In this document: positions 1 through 11,833 of the stretch, piece by piece
How positions within the stretch are numbered: the stretch's first letter is position 1
Layout of the letters: every line of letters begins with the position of its first letter
Assembly: GCA_038373865.1 (NCBI GenBank)
Contig: JAXGGA010003969.1
Span: 30,616-94,615 of the forward strand
Length of the DNA stretch: 64,000 nucleotides
Direction of reading: 5' to 3'
Source: Uloborus plumipes
Lineage: Eukaryota; Arthropoda; Arachnida; Araneae; Uloboridae
Position numbers and translations under genes: made by a program
The notes under the pieces: generated by a model
The model's database searches: none
What the model saw: the letters and a program-made list of their open reading frames with translations, nothing else
Told to the model about the DNA's origin: nothing

Positions 1-1716
1 TTATAATGCTTTGAAACAGTCAGCAAGAAATGTTTAGGTTCCACTGAAATTGGACATGGTGCGTAAAGGTGCTCGTAATGTAGAAGTAACTTTGTAAAGT
101 GAAAGGAAAAGCTTGTTTTTCTGTCAGAAAAAGCGGCATTGCTTTGATCCCATCCAAGATATTCATGAACTACATGTATTCTGTGTGGTGTGCTTAAATC
201 ATAAATAACAAGCTTCACAGAGGTAGAAATGTTCCGGGAGACAGATTTTAAATTTTTGTAGTAAGTTTTGAGGAAGAAGGAATTCTTATTCGAAACGTAA
301 ACAAATTAAAATAAAAACTGAAAACAAGGATAGTGCACCTTTTAGTAAGTCGAGCTGAAATATTCACAAAAGTGTTTGCTAGTGCTATAATTTTTCTTTT
401 CAGTTGTTCAAATTACTGATTTTGCAGTAAAATATTATTGCAAACTAGTTGGTGCAGGTTGTGGATTTTACACTCGTTTGGAGCTACACTCTTTGGTGAA
501 TTCAGTCTTCTTTGAATTTCGTCCATTCTTTTTCTTTTATGTTTTTCATTTTGTTCGCTTTTAATAATAATCTTAGAAAAAGGTACCATAAAAGTTAATT
601 TAGTGTGCTTTGTACCAATCGAAAACTCATTAACTAATAACATTTTTTAATCAAGAAAGCTCTATCTCTATGTATAGAAAGACCACAGTATTGTTTTTCC
701 TAATAAATTATATCTTATAATTATTATGTTATTACTGCTCTGCTACTTATATTGAAAAGGAATATAAATGTGTTAAAAATCTAAATCGAGAACTAAAGTG
801 GCGGAAACTGAAAGAAAAAAATAATAAATGTCCAATACAATTTGCATGCATTCTTGTTAAGCACCCTACTACCACATGCATTAATTCTAGACTTCGAAGC
901 ATTTACATAAAAGGGGGGGGGACTTGCATGCGTTATAGTTACTAACGAATAGTGAAATATTGTAGGAAAGCAGTAAAAAAATATTTCACAAAAGCAATAT
1001 TACTGTTCAAGCTAAAAATGTGGAAAGAAAAATACTAAGGAAAAGGGGTTACTCAAAGAGAATATACAAAAACTAAGAAATATTTCGAGAAAATCTGAGG
1101 TAAACTAGTTCCAAAAAAGGCAAATTTTGTTTTAAAAAAGTCAAAGTACTTCTTCTAAAGAAAACACAAACATTCGTATTCTTCTGTAAACTATTTGCAA
1201 AAACAATATGTACATTGAACTAGTCGCTTGTAACTTTCAGAGTTGAGAACAAACCTCATTAGCACACATTTAAAAATCGTAATGGCTTTAGAGGAATGAA
1301 CTGTGTTAAATAGAAAACTATTAATATTTAATCTGCTCTTCATGTTAATGTACTCGTAAATAAGCATTTGAAATATAGCGCACGGGTGCAGTCAAACAAA
1401 CTAATTTCAAACATAATAGAAAAGTACAACTCGGTTACTCTTACAAATAGTTAATAAAAAAAGAGAACAAAATTATACGCAGGTCTTCCAAGTGAAATGA
1501 ATTGTAACCAAAACTTTATTTTCATATTCATGAATTAATTATACTTAAGAGCGCTTTGAAAATATCGGGTGATTAAATGTAGTATATAAAAAGTTTGAAA
1601 CAATAGAATCTGAAATTATTTAGTCCAATGCCAATTTAATCTCCTCATCGTTCTTGCGAAACTATTTTTAAAAGAAAGCGAAAATACTACTTTATCCATA
1701 TGCTCATCAGTAAACA
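1..1716. other. AT-rich DNA with no recognised gene
   Basis: I see no coding frame with protein-like composition, no RNA gene and no TIR pair here. The only open frames are short and lie in A/T-rich DNA. It looks like intergenic or intronic sequence. Confidence 0.6.
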
Positions 1717-1830
1717 CTACCCAAGTAGCACACTTCGTTTTTTAAAGGTTGTAAAATGGTTATTAACGTTATAACAACCGCTTAAAAACGTTAATAAAAC
1801 GTTTAAAGGTTATTTGTGCTACCTGGGTAG
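1717..1830. mobile_element. Short palindromic MITE, 114 bp
   Basis: The left end CTACCCAAGTAGCACA and the right end TGTGCTACCTGGGTAG are inverted copies with one mismatch over 16 bp. The interior repeats AACGTTA-type segments on both sides, so most of the element can fold back on itself. There is no coding capacity. The size and structure fit a snap-back MITE. No clear target duplication was identified, so the superfamily is unassigned. Confidence 0.7.
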
Positions 1831-1930
1831 TCATATTTTTAAAAGATGAATAAAACATCGTCACAGAAACTAATAAGTGATTGGGATTAGTGGAGAACAT
1901 ATCAAGCAAGTTTGAGAGCCATGGCATCAG

Positions 1931-3907
1931 TATAGGGCAATTCCATCGTTACAGACGTAACAATCGCAGACTTTGAACACTAATAATTCTGGTTTGGGCT
2001 AATGAAAGTCTTCATTTTTTTTTTCTGTAGTGTAACTTGATGATGTTTATGCTACATTAAATTTGCGTGCAGATTGCTTAATTACAAAAAAATACAGAAA
2101 TTAAAAACTGCCTGTTACAGACGTAATTCACAAAACAGCAAAAACACGACTATGTCATACAACTTACAATATTCCTCTGAATTATACGGAAATTTTGAAC
2201 TTTTTTTTTTAAATACGTATTCTAGAGACTTCAAGCTTTCTAAAACCATAAAGATTGTGTGGATTTTGACTGCCAAATTTGTGAAAAAAATTCATAAACT
2301 TGTTACAGACGAAACAAAGTGGTGTTACAGACGTAACATCTGATTTGAAAGTAGAAAACAGTATTTTAAAGCAGGAATAAACAAAGATTTTTGTGCTAAA
2401 ACAATACAGTAGCATTAATTAACACATTATTTGAATATTTTAAGTTGTACTGTAACAGTTTTAGAAAATTTGGGTAAGTCTGGGGGAGTTGAGAGCATAT
2501 GCCGATATGTCAATATGTAACAATGAATTAATGCATCTTAAGACAATCATTTCCAAGAAAGATTGACACAAGAAAAGTTTAGAAGGGCCTTCACACAATT
2601 TTTTTTATTTGTATTCTTAAAATTAATGCATAATGGGGCTGCTACATAAAAAAATCGGAAAAAGTAAATTCCTACCTGGAATCAGTGATTGGTCTTAGGA
2701 GAACTTAAAAATTTGAAAATGTTGCATGATATAGCAGAATACTAGTAACAAACTAAAATTTAACCTTCTTGGTGACAGTTGGTCAGTTTTGATATTTTTT
2801 TTTTTGAATGAAAAAATGTGTCCTTTTTCGTCCGACGTTCTCGAAATTCGAACGGCATTTTTGTATTCTGTTCGAAAACAATGCATTTCGCGGACTTTTG
2901 GCAAATTCGCGATGTTAGCCCACCGTTCTTCCAATTTTGGCGTCAGCTTTAAAACATTTTCCTGGGGCATATAAATAATTTTAACTTTTTCTGCAATGGA
3001 GTTTTCACACTGAAAAAAGGAAAGAACGTGGTTGACAAATGCTGTTCTAGATCTTACTCTCTGCCACACCTGGTGCCTGACCATACCCCCAACTCCATCC
3101 ACAGCTCCCTTTCCATGTAACGTAGCAAAAAAATGCCAGTTGAGGTATAAATTATAATCAGTTATACCATAGGTGTATTTTATTAATCTTAAGAAATAAA
3201 TTTCAATTACATGCCGACATAATTAAAAATTTCAAAATCAGAATACCAGAAACTTTAGTACTCGTACCATATTATGCTATAGACATGTATTGCTCATCCT
3301 GTGCTTTTTACCTATTTAATTGGAAATTTACTTTTGCTACGGACGTAACATAGAGCCATTTGTTATGTCCGAAATGTTACGTCTGTAACAGCATTAATTT
3401 AAAAACTAAATCAGTTGCAATATTTTTAACTATGGTGGGCAATTACTCTAAAAATTTGCCAAAAGGACCATTAAGGGTTTTTTTTAATTTTGATTTTTTA
3501 GGACGTAATGACAACTTTTGCTTCTTTTTTGTTACAGACGTATCATCAAACTTCTTTTTTTCAAACTTCAATTACACCATTTAGATCAATTCAAAAGAAA
3601 TTAATGAATGCATATTATTATAGTACCGTCTTAGTAGTTAAAATTGTGCTACAAGTAGTTATTTTTGTTTTTATTTTTCGATGAGAAATATGCATTTGAA
3701 AATGTGTTCTTTTTTCTGATTTTTACAAGTTCGTGAATATCGTACTTCCAACTAAGAAAACAAGCATTATTCTAAATCTCACCAAAAAACCAATGCAGGA
3801 TTCTTAAAATATACATCTTAAGATTTAAAATGATGTATAACATAGCAACATAACTTCAATATGAATTTTTGACCAATTGGTTTCACTTTTCATGGAATGG
3901 CCCTATA
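1931..3907. mobile_element. TIR element with repeated GTTACAGACGTAAC word
   Basis: The left end reads TATAGGGCAATTCCAT and the right end, reversed, reads TATAGGGCCATTCCAT (15 of 16 match), so the element is bounded by TA on both sides. The interior holds at least seven copies or near-copies of the near-palindrome GTTACAGACGTAAC, at 1948, 2113, 2302, 2323, 3336, 3376 (reverse) and 3531. A decayed coding remnant lies on the minus strand between about 2695 and 3240. The superfamily is not one I can name with confidence. Confidence 0.75.
2695..3240 (-). pseudogene. Putative transposase remnant with HGKG...DGVGG motif
   Basis: The minus strand is open from roughly 3240 to 2695. It reads through NWHFFATLHGKGAVDGVGG (rc of about 3139-3083), then a VWQRVRSR segment, an EEVW-like helical part and ISRTSDEKG, before hydrophobic low-complexity residues at the C end. 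No ATG fits the upstream open part, so the start is lost. The HGKG-x2-DG-x-GG string is, to my recollection, a hallmark of uncharacterised invertebrate proteins that also carry upstream acidic motifs and look like DNA transposases. Here only the C-terminal part survives. Its position inside a TIR element supports a transposase origin. The domain identity is inference; the open frame and motif are visible. The alternative is a chance frame, which I think unlikely given the composition. Confidence 0.55.
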
Positions 3908-4176
3908 GAGATCTTGACAGCCATCCATATATCATACATATCGTTTTGTTTTCACCTGTGAGGAAAAATAGAAGGGATACATGACGAACAAAAGAGCACT
4001 GTAACTCGGGAAGTTTAATTTCGCAGCAAAACATCAGCAGCTGAAGTATATATGATGTTACATTAAGTTTATGGAGGGCTGTTCTTCTCTGTAGCACACG
4101 TAGAAGATGGTTCAAATTGTTTGAGGAAGGAAGAGAATGCATTTCACTTTACCATGGACCAGTAATTTCTCTAAAT

Positions 4177-4440
4177 CAGTGGTGCCCAACCTACAACCCG
4201 CGGGCCACATCCAGCCCAGAGCCCACAAAGCTTATCTTTGTGGCTCGTTGTTTTGTATGATCGAAAAGCACGACTTTTGAAGGATTTGATTTGGTAGTAT
4301 TTCGTGGGAGTATAATTGCAAAATACACAATAAAAATAAAAAATACGCACAAAAAGTTCGCCCTGTACTTTATGTATAGCTTATGTTTAATCTCAACCAA
4401 ACCCTGTGGCGGATGTGGTAACATTCCAGGCATCTAAACC
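4177..4440 (+). mobile_element. Isolated hAT-like terminus
   Basis: The segment opens with CAGTGGTGCCCAACCTACA, followed by a GC-rich CCCGCGGGCCACATCC block that stands out from its AT-rich surroundings. This pattern is typical of hAT ends (CAGKGGTG...). No matching right end occurs nearby, so the copy is truncated. A similar end in the opposite orientation is at 37848-37862. Confidence 0.5.
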
Positions 4441-5116
4441 AACATGCGCAGTTAAATACTGGCTAGATAACTTTTTTTTGAGGGTGGGTGGGGGCATTAT
4501 TAATTTTACTAGGAACAAAAAAAAGTTGTTTATTATTTGATTTATTTTTTTTCTCGTAAATTTTTATAGAATTATCTGCAGTAAAGGTAGAAATCTGCGG
4601 AAAGGCAGAAAATAAATCGTGAGTATTTGAAAAAATTATTTTCAATTTTTAAAAACGATATTCTATAATTACAAATCATTAACAGATGCCACATAATCTT
4701 GAACGATATTCATGATAAAATCATTTGAAACAAAAGTTTTATTTTTTAAATATATTTTATTGTTTTAATATTCATTCATACTAATGATATACGTATATAA
4801 ATGATAATGAATATTTATTTATATGAAATAATTTTAGAAGAGTAAATTTTAAATATACATTTAAAATCAAGTTATACAGGAAAATATTAACGGAGCTTTT
4901 AATAATAATGATTTCAATTATAAGCAACTCATAAACAATTTCAGCTAATTAATCAAATGAAATCAACGAAAACTTATTTAAAGAAATAATTATGAAGAAT
5001 AAATAAGAAACAACTATATATAATTTTTATAATTAATAAAATGACTATGAACAGCCTAAAAAGAAAATAGCGATTCCGTACATACAAGATTACAAATCTA
5101 GAGCGTTACCACCTGT
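4441..5116. other. AT-rich spacer
   Basis: Very A/T-rich sequence with no coding frame and no repeat that I can support. Confidence 0.6.
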
Positions 5117-5364
5117 GCCACAGTCAGTGGCGTACTCAGGGGGTGGGCTGATAGGACTGCAACCCTCTCCGAAATTTTCAAAACAAATTTTTTGCACTTA
5201 AGCTTTAATATTTTTTTCCCTTCCTTTCTTTTTATAGTCGCAAGATCAGAAACGTTTTCAGATCAAATAATTAAGTAAAAGACAAAATTTTAAAAAAATG
5301 AGAAAACATTTTTTTTTTACTAATTTTGTCTCGTCTATTTTACTATGTCACATTTCTGATTACA

Positions 5365-5998
5365 CAGGCCAACAAAAAAAACCTTTTTGAAAACTTTTTT
5401 AATTTTAATAGCTGATCTTGATAGATTTTTATGTGCTGAATCCAAATCTGCTTGTAGTTTTTATGTATCACCCTTAGTTTCCAAGCAAAATGTATTTTAT
5501 TATATAGTCTAATACCCATTTACAGTATATAGGGAAATCAGTGAAACACTGTAGAATCGTAAAAATGGTTTGTATTTACAGCAAAATACTTGGAATAGTA
5601 ATTTTATGTGATGATACAAGGTTCACTTGTCAACTGGAATTGCTTTATATTTTCTTTCCCTTTTTTCCTTGAAGCTTCTTGTGTAGCTTTTCCTGCGATG
5701 AATAGCTTGCTGAACTTCCCGGTGAAGTGACCAACAGTAATCCCCCATCATGTTGTAGCATGTGTTTCAGCAGTGCTGCCAACATCATCTTTGTTCATTA
5801 GACCTATTTTTTCATGTTATCTTAACTATGAAAAAGCTGTTAAATTCTAAAAATGTTTCTTTATTTCATGAATGTAACTATAAAATGTGAATAAATGGTG
5901 GGTGATACAACTTTTTAAGCATCATATTTGGATTCAGCAACCTAAACAACATAAGAATAAGGTATTTTCATTAAAAAAGTTTTTTCATCGTTGGCCTG
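5365..5998. mobile_element. TIR element nested in the hAT copy
   Basis: The ends CAGGCCAAC and GTTGGCCTG are perfect 9-bp inverted repeats. Homology continues inwards with gaps, including the inverted pair GCTGAATCCAAAT (about 5436) and its complement near 5930. The interior is non-coding. The flanks do not show a clean duplication, so the superfamily is open. Confidence 0.65.
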
Positions 5999-7324
5999 GG
6001 TTATTTTAAGTAGGGTGAGTTCTGGTAAGTGCGTACCCTTTTTTTCAAAGTTCATGTTCTCAAGGATGCTGCTCTGTTAAAAAATCTTGTACAGTCACAA
6101 TTTTTTTTTAGTTTTCTTACCAGATCCTTTACTAAGATTTTCAAGCATTTAATATGTCAAATAAACCATAAGCATAGGTTTTGTGACCTGGTTTATGACA
6201 CCTATTCTAAGGTACGCACTTTCCCTACCTAGCGGGGTAAGTGCGTCCACCTTAAATTATGTGAATATGAGCAGGAAAAAACTTCTGGCACATATTAAAT
6301 ATGTTAGGTAGTTGCCTTGGGATAATTCCTAATACTAGAGATCAGCACTTGCTTGCATTGATGAAACGCAATCAGTGATATCCCACGTGTCTTGCAAACA
6401 CCTGTGATTTGAAGATTGAGAGAGTTGTGTCTGTGACTCTTCCTCTGTCCTTTTAATAAGACCAAGTGAGCAAATGTAAGTTGTTTTCATTTAGTAAACA
6501 GCACTTATAGTCTACATAGTCTGTTTTGGTTTAATACATTAATCAGTCTGTGTTTAAGCCAGGGTTCGCACTTACCCCTTCTTAAATGTAAGATGAGGCG
6601 TGTGCGTCCAACAGCGTTGTTGTAAGTGCGTACCCCTGTGATTTTCTTTAATTCTATTTGTATAGTAGATCGTTAGGTGACCTGAGTGAGCAATTCCTTT
6701 TTTTTAATAATAAATACGGTTTTAAAATGTTTTTCTTATTAGAATCAGCAGCAGTAAGAGAAAACACAAAACAAAGAAAAAAAAAAAAGAAAATAATTGA
6801 TCATGCTATGATACTTGTACTTTTTTCTTGTACATCGAAATAGTTTTTCACAAGGTGTTCTTAATTTTCTTAAATATAATTTATTCATTACTCCACCTTC
6901 GTTTTTTGAATCAGTTGGTTTCTTATTTAGTGTTTCACTTAATTTCATTGCTTCATTTGTCATTCTGGTTTAAATTAAGTATAGCTTATGATCGCTATTT
7001 TCAACGAAAAATTTACTAACTGATATCTAAAAGCCAATACATTTCAGAGGTAATGAATAAAATTGAAATCTTATGCCGCATTCAATCTAATATATAAAAT
7101 TCTCGTGTCACAGTTTTCGTTGCCATACTCCTCCGAAACGGCTTGACCGATTTTGATGAAATTTTTTGTGCTTATCCAGTATCTATGAGAATCGGCCAAC
7201 ATCTATTTTTCATCCCCCTAAATGTTAGGGGTAGTCCACCCATAAATTTTTTTTGTTCGCACATAACATCTGATCTACTGAACTAAAACAATATGTGTTA
7301 TCGTAAATCCTTACTTCAATGAGC

Positions 7325-7400
7325 GACCCGATGGTCAAGTGGTTTTGCGCGTCAGGTTGAAGTTCTTGATGGAATGAGATCGAATCCAGGCCCGCAAGGA
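7325..7400 (+). other. tRNA-like Pol III promoter (A and B boxes) inside the Helitron
   Basis: An A box TGGTCAAGTGG (7332-7342) and a B box AGATCGAATCC (7377-7387) are spaced as in tRNA genes. Between them TCAGG...CTTGA can form an anticodon-like stem around TTGAAGTT. The acceptor ends do not pair, so this is not a functional tRNA. A run of 21 T at 7422-7442 follows. It is best read as a tRNA pseudogene or the head of a tRNA-derived SINE captured by the Helitron. Confidence 0.5.
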
Positions 7401-8028
7401 TTTTTTCGAACAGCTGCATGGTTTTTTTTTTTTTTTTTTTTTGAATGATTTTAATGATTGTAATGTCCTTATGCAGGTACATCCCTTCATGGGGATCTAC
7501 CCCATATTTTTTTATAGTACAAAATGACAGTTTTGGTCGGATCTTTGTTAAAATTGGCAATGGGGTCCTTCGATGCTGTAGAATTTTCTTATGGACGTTT
7601 GCGCCATTTTTGGGGGCTTTGAATCGATTGTGGCAATAAATGGTTTTTGATTTGCGGCACTTATATTATTTTTTCAAAAATTATATACATTATCAATTGT
7701 ATTATGTTAATTTTTGTACCTTTATAAAATTCTGTATTTTATACCTTGCATTTACGTCAAATTCAAGGTAAAATTAAAAGTCAAAAATTCTGAAGAAGAT
7801 AAATATATGTTAAAAATTAAAGTAACTATTTTTTGTGATTTTCATATTGGTTGTGACCAAAAAACATCATTACAAACAAATAAAATGTATCAAACACCAT
7901 GAGTGTTGAGTTATTAGGCAAAATCTGCTGTGTAAAGTTTTTTTTCACTGCGAGAAGGGGGGGGGTATGAACGACCATTAAAGTGACACAAATTTTTAAA
8001 AAATAAAGGTTGGATCTCCAATTATCTT

Positions 8029-8376
8029 GCTTCGTAATTTGAACTGTGCAACGGTACGCGATTAGTCATTCAAAAATTAATGAAAAACGTGATCGAAGCC
8101 AGGGTTTTAACTGGCAAGTTCAGAGGTGAAAATATACTCATACCACGGATTCCTATTATACCTACAGATGTGCCAATTCAATTCAAACGTATTCAGTTTC
8201 CGATTAGATTGGCATTTGCGATGTCTGTTTGTGGCTTAGATTTGAGAACACCATGTTTTTCACACGGACAATTATACGTGGCATGCTCTCGAGTGGGTAA
8301 ACCATCCAGTTTGTTTGTGTTAGCTAAAGATGAACTAACACAAAATATTGTTCACGCTTTAGCATTAAGAGATTGA
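8029..8376 (+). pseudogene. Helitron Rep/helicase C-terminal remnant
   Basis: The frame reads CNGTRLVIQKLMKNVIEA, then a TGKFRGE block, FKRIQFPIRLAFAM, GLDLRTPCFSHGQLYVACSR and a short C-end. This is the conserved end of the Pif1-like helicase of animal Helitrons. Two defects are visible. The residues before CNGTRL (LRNLN at 8029-8043) are in another frame, showing a small deletion. Between AFAM and GLDLRT about ten residues that normally hold the NKAQGQS helicase motif are lost. The stop at 8374-8376 is natural. The Helitron 3' end follows 290 bp downstream. An ATG at 8080 exists but is not the true start. Function is lost. Confidence 0.88.
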
Positions 8377-8535
8377 TATTGTTTAATAGTGTTACTGTCG
8401 TAATTGTTTAATTAATGATATATAATTTTAAGGAATAAATTATAATAACTTAAAAATAATGTTTGCCTTTTGTTATTTTTATATTCCCGCATCGTTCACA
8501 GCGCTCCATGCTTATTTCACGCATATACCATATTC

Positions 8536-8580
8536 TTACATACATACAATATACACATTCTACCATACATACATACATAC
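8536..8580. repeat. Imperfect (ACAT)n microsatellite
   Basis: Runs of ACAT units interrupted by short variants, within the 3' part of the Helitron. Confidence 0.8.
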
Positions 8581-9745
8581 TTACAATAAGTAAGCTATGT
8601 TTTGTCAACACTAGAAATTACTAGGAAATTATATATATGGCAAAACAACGTTTGCCGGGTCAACTAGTGTAAATATAAATACTTGATGGAAATGACGTCG
8701 AATTTATCATTGGCTTAAAAAAGACTTAAAAGCAAAATTAAAGGTGCATTACGAGAGTCAGATTTTCTACGTAATGGTACACACTCGCCTTATCATAATG
8801 TCACGCACTTGCTCCGCATAATAGTACGCATATGCCTCATGATAGTAGTACGCACTTGCCCCATCATAATGGTGCGCACTTACCCCCACCCTACTTTGAA
8901 GAAAGGGGAAGTGCGTAGCGTCATATAAACAAATTTTAGTTAGAGTTTTTGATCAAAATACCCCATGAATGTTATTAGTAGCTATTACTCAAAAGAAACA
9001 ACTTGCATTTCTTGACTTCAATTGTTTGGTATGACTACAAGAGAGACTGAAACAAAACCTTCTCAATCTTTACTTTAGAGTTTTTTTGAAGACATTTAAG
9101 TTGTCTCTGATTGTGTTTCGTCTATTGAATCCAGGCCTGAATTCTACCTATTGAAATTATCATTAGACAGTTATCTAACATAGTCGATATGTTGCAGAAG
9201 CCATTTCAGGACAGTGTTCATATAATTCCCAGTGGACGCACTTACCCCGTGGACGCACTTACCAGAACTCACCCTAATTCAATTTTGTTAGTTTTTATTG
9301 TAAATATATGTTTCAGCAACAACAATTAATGCTTGTTCATTCGTCTAACTGTTTTAACTATATTTAAACAAATGTGATTAAAGCTAGGTATGAGGAACAA
9401 TAGTAAATTTAATTGTAAAACTAACGACATTAAAGCACAAATTTTTCAAAATATTGCGAGAATGTGATTCAAGAACATCTACGTCAGTAAAGAAAAAATT
9501 TCAATCTTTTTTTTGTCATTTTCTGTTTTCATCAAATGCCTTTACTTTTTATAGCAATTATAACGATTTAAAATATAATAATTATGTATTTTTATCATAT
9601 TAAATTAGCATTGATATCACAAATTCCAAATATTTACTTCTCTTAGCTACATTTTATGAGCGCCCCCCCCCCCCATCTCTAAAAGTATCTGCTCACCCCC
9701 CCCCCCCTCTGAAACGATTTTTCTGCGTACGCCGCTGGCCACAGT

Positions 9746-11782
9746 ACACTCAGTTGAGGTTTAACTTAGCTTATATATTAAGTAGGCGTGAAATTTGAGT
9801 AAGTATTTCTTCGCTCTTAATCGGTATTGGACGGGAGTATTTTACAAGTGGCATACTCACATTTAATACTATCATTACACTCAGTTTCTTCCAAATTGGT
9901 TGCCCAAGGCTTTGTCGTCGCCTTGTCAGTCTTAACTGCTTCCCGGTGCAATTGATGAAATTAAGAAAAAAAAAACAGTTATAATTATTTTTTTTACAGT
10001 ACAGTATGATCTAACATATGAGCTTAATGACAAACGTGATAGGTGAATTTTAGATACAATCACAACGTTTCTATTACAATCTTCCGAGGAAGGTCGAATC
10101 TACATCCATACAAATAAGGGCGTTAACACTGCACCGAGTTCCACTCAAGCACCCCAAACGGAATATTTCACATTCCGTTTTCCTTCCCAACTTCACGAAT
10201 TCTTGTGTGTAACCTCTGCGGGCAATCTCCGGATAGCTGAAACAACTGCAACCCCTGCTGTGCAACGAAGAAGCTCATGAGGTTATGATTGGAACAAAAG
10301 ACTTAATGTTCCACAGTCATCATTACTTTCTCTTAAATCGTGTGGACAGGTATGAACATTGACCTCTTGGTAAGTTCACAATCCTTGTCGAATTTTTGAA
10401 AATCGCTGTTCCTGCAGTCCTTGAGCATTGTTGAAACTAAGACAACGGTAAAATGCTGGAACAAGAGTCTTTTTTTTTTATTGTTCAGTTTAATCCTCAA
10501 TGGAGGTATTAACGGTTGAGGTACTTCCGGTAAAACTGTTCTTCACAACTTGTATAAGCTCTGTATCAGATTCTATACATTGCGTAATGATCCATAAAGA
10601 ATGTTCCATGCTCACGGTTGCTTGCTTCGCAACCAAAAATTACAGACTAGATTTTGTTAAAATTATTCACGACAATTTCGTTTCAGTGTTATTTTCTTGG
10701 CATTAATCTTGGGCATACATAATGCAAATGTTATTTTTATCGCATTCATTTTATGTTATCTGTGTTAGATTATAAAAATAGACATTTTTCAAAAATTGCT
10801 TCATCAAATTTTGATGAGTGCTTATGTATATGTGATACGGAAGCAGCATTTGCTCTCTGTCAATTAGTTAAGAAATATTTCCCTTATTCTTTATAAATGT
10901 GTTTCCCGGTTTGTTCCTTGATTTATGTTTAGAAAAAAAAAAAAACCCAGTGTAAAACGCTATGGTGGGATCTTCTTTTCTTTTTCTCGTTAGTTTCTAT
11001 TCTTATTTGTTTGACACCAATGTTAAATGCAGTTGAGATTTTTTTAATTATTAGTTGTTTATTTTTTTTAATTTAAACAAAAAATAATAGCAATGATAAT
11101 TTCAAAAAATAATTGAATTTGTTTCTGACAAATTTGCTATCGCAATCAAGGATAGCAACCGATATTTCAATTATTTTTTCTATTTTTTTCTTTTTTTCAG
11201 AATTCCATGCTCTTTGTTTCTAGAAGTTATGATTTTACTTATATCTTAGTCAGTATTTTCAGATATTTTACACTGGATATTCTACAAAAAATACACTAAT
11301 TAATCATAACATTTTTAAAGTAACATTATTATACACGAGAAGCAATCATTAAAAAATAAATCATCGATGCAACAAGAAGTGTGCAAAATTGTAATATTGA
11401 ACGAAATATACTGTAAAAAAATCTGATATATATTTAAAGAAAATTTGTTTTAAATGAAGACCAAATAGAAAAAAAAAACATATTCTGCGTGAATTCATAT
11501 TTGGCGTAAGATAATCTTAAGCTTTAATTAATTCAGTACAATCCCAAAAACTGAGCCTAATGTATAACGAAGAGAGACCGTGTTACCTGTAATGCGCCCG
11601 AAGAGGGTTTTTTGGTACGAGGTTGTTTTTCCCTGCTAGAGTATGACGAGTTTTCTAGACTCTCCTATAGTCACTCATAACAAACGTTTTTAAGAGTTTA
11701 AAGCTTTTAAAAAATTTCAAAAAATGTACACAAATAAAGTGCAAAGAATATTCAACTCTATTGAAATTGCCCCCCCCCCCCC

Positions 11783-11833
<51 letters not shown>

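Larger units (their letters stand above)
7086..8667 (+). mobile_element. Degenerate Helitron, 1.58 kb
   Basis: The 5' end begins TCTAATATATAAAATTCTCG, directly after A (7085). The 3' end is CTAG (8664-8667), directly before T (8668), which is the A/T insertion context of Helitrons. A terminal hairpin GGCAAA-ACAACG-TTTGCC lies at 8639-8656, 11 nt from the end, as expected for the 3' terminator. A broken Pif1-type helicase C-terminus is present in the correct orientation (8029-8376). There is no TIR and no target duplication. The copy cannot be autonomous because the Rep region and most of the helicase are missing. Confidence 0.9.
6011..9276. mobile_element. TIR element with GTAAGTGCGTACCC word, split by a Helitron
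   Basis: The left end TAGGGTGAGTTCTGGTAAGT is matched exactly by the reverse complement of the right end, which finishes in ACTCACCCTA at 9276. TA sits at both junctions. The subterminal zones repeat the word (G)GTAAGTGCGTACCC in both orientations: left near 6024, 6210, 6234, 6562 and 6621; right as several GTACGCACTTGCCCC-like units between 8765 and 8930, then at 9228-9275. Removing the Helitron at 7086-8667 leaves about 1.7 kb. No transposase frame is recognisable. Confidence 0.8.
5125..9737. mobile_element. Nonautonomous hAT element hosting three insertions
   Basis: The left end is CAGTGGCGTACTCAG and the right end, reversed, is CAGCGGCGTACGCAG (13 of 15 match). Both sides are flanked by the perfect 8-bp direct repeat GCCACAGT (5117-5124 and 9738-9745), the classic hAT target duplication. 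After removing the nested elements at 5365-5998 and 6011-9276, only about 0.7 kb belongs to the hAT copy itself and it has no coding frame, so it was a MITE-sized element. Poly-C tracts near the right end (9662-9712) belong to this copy. Confidence 0.9.
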
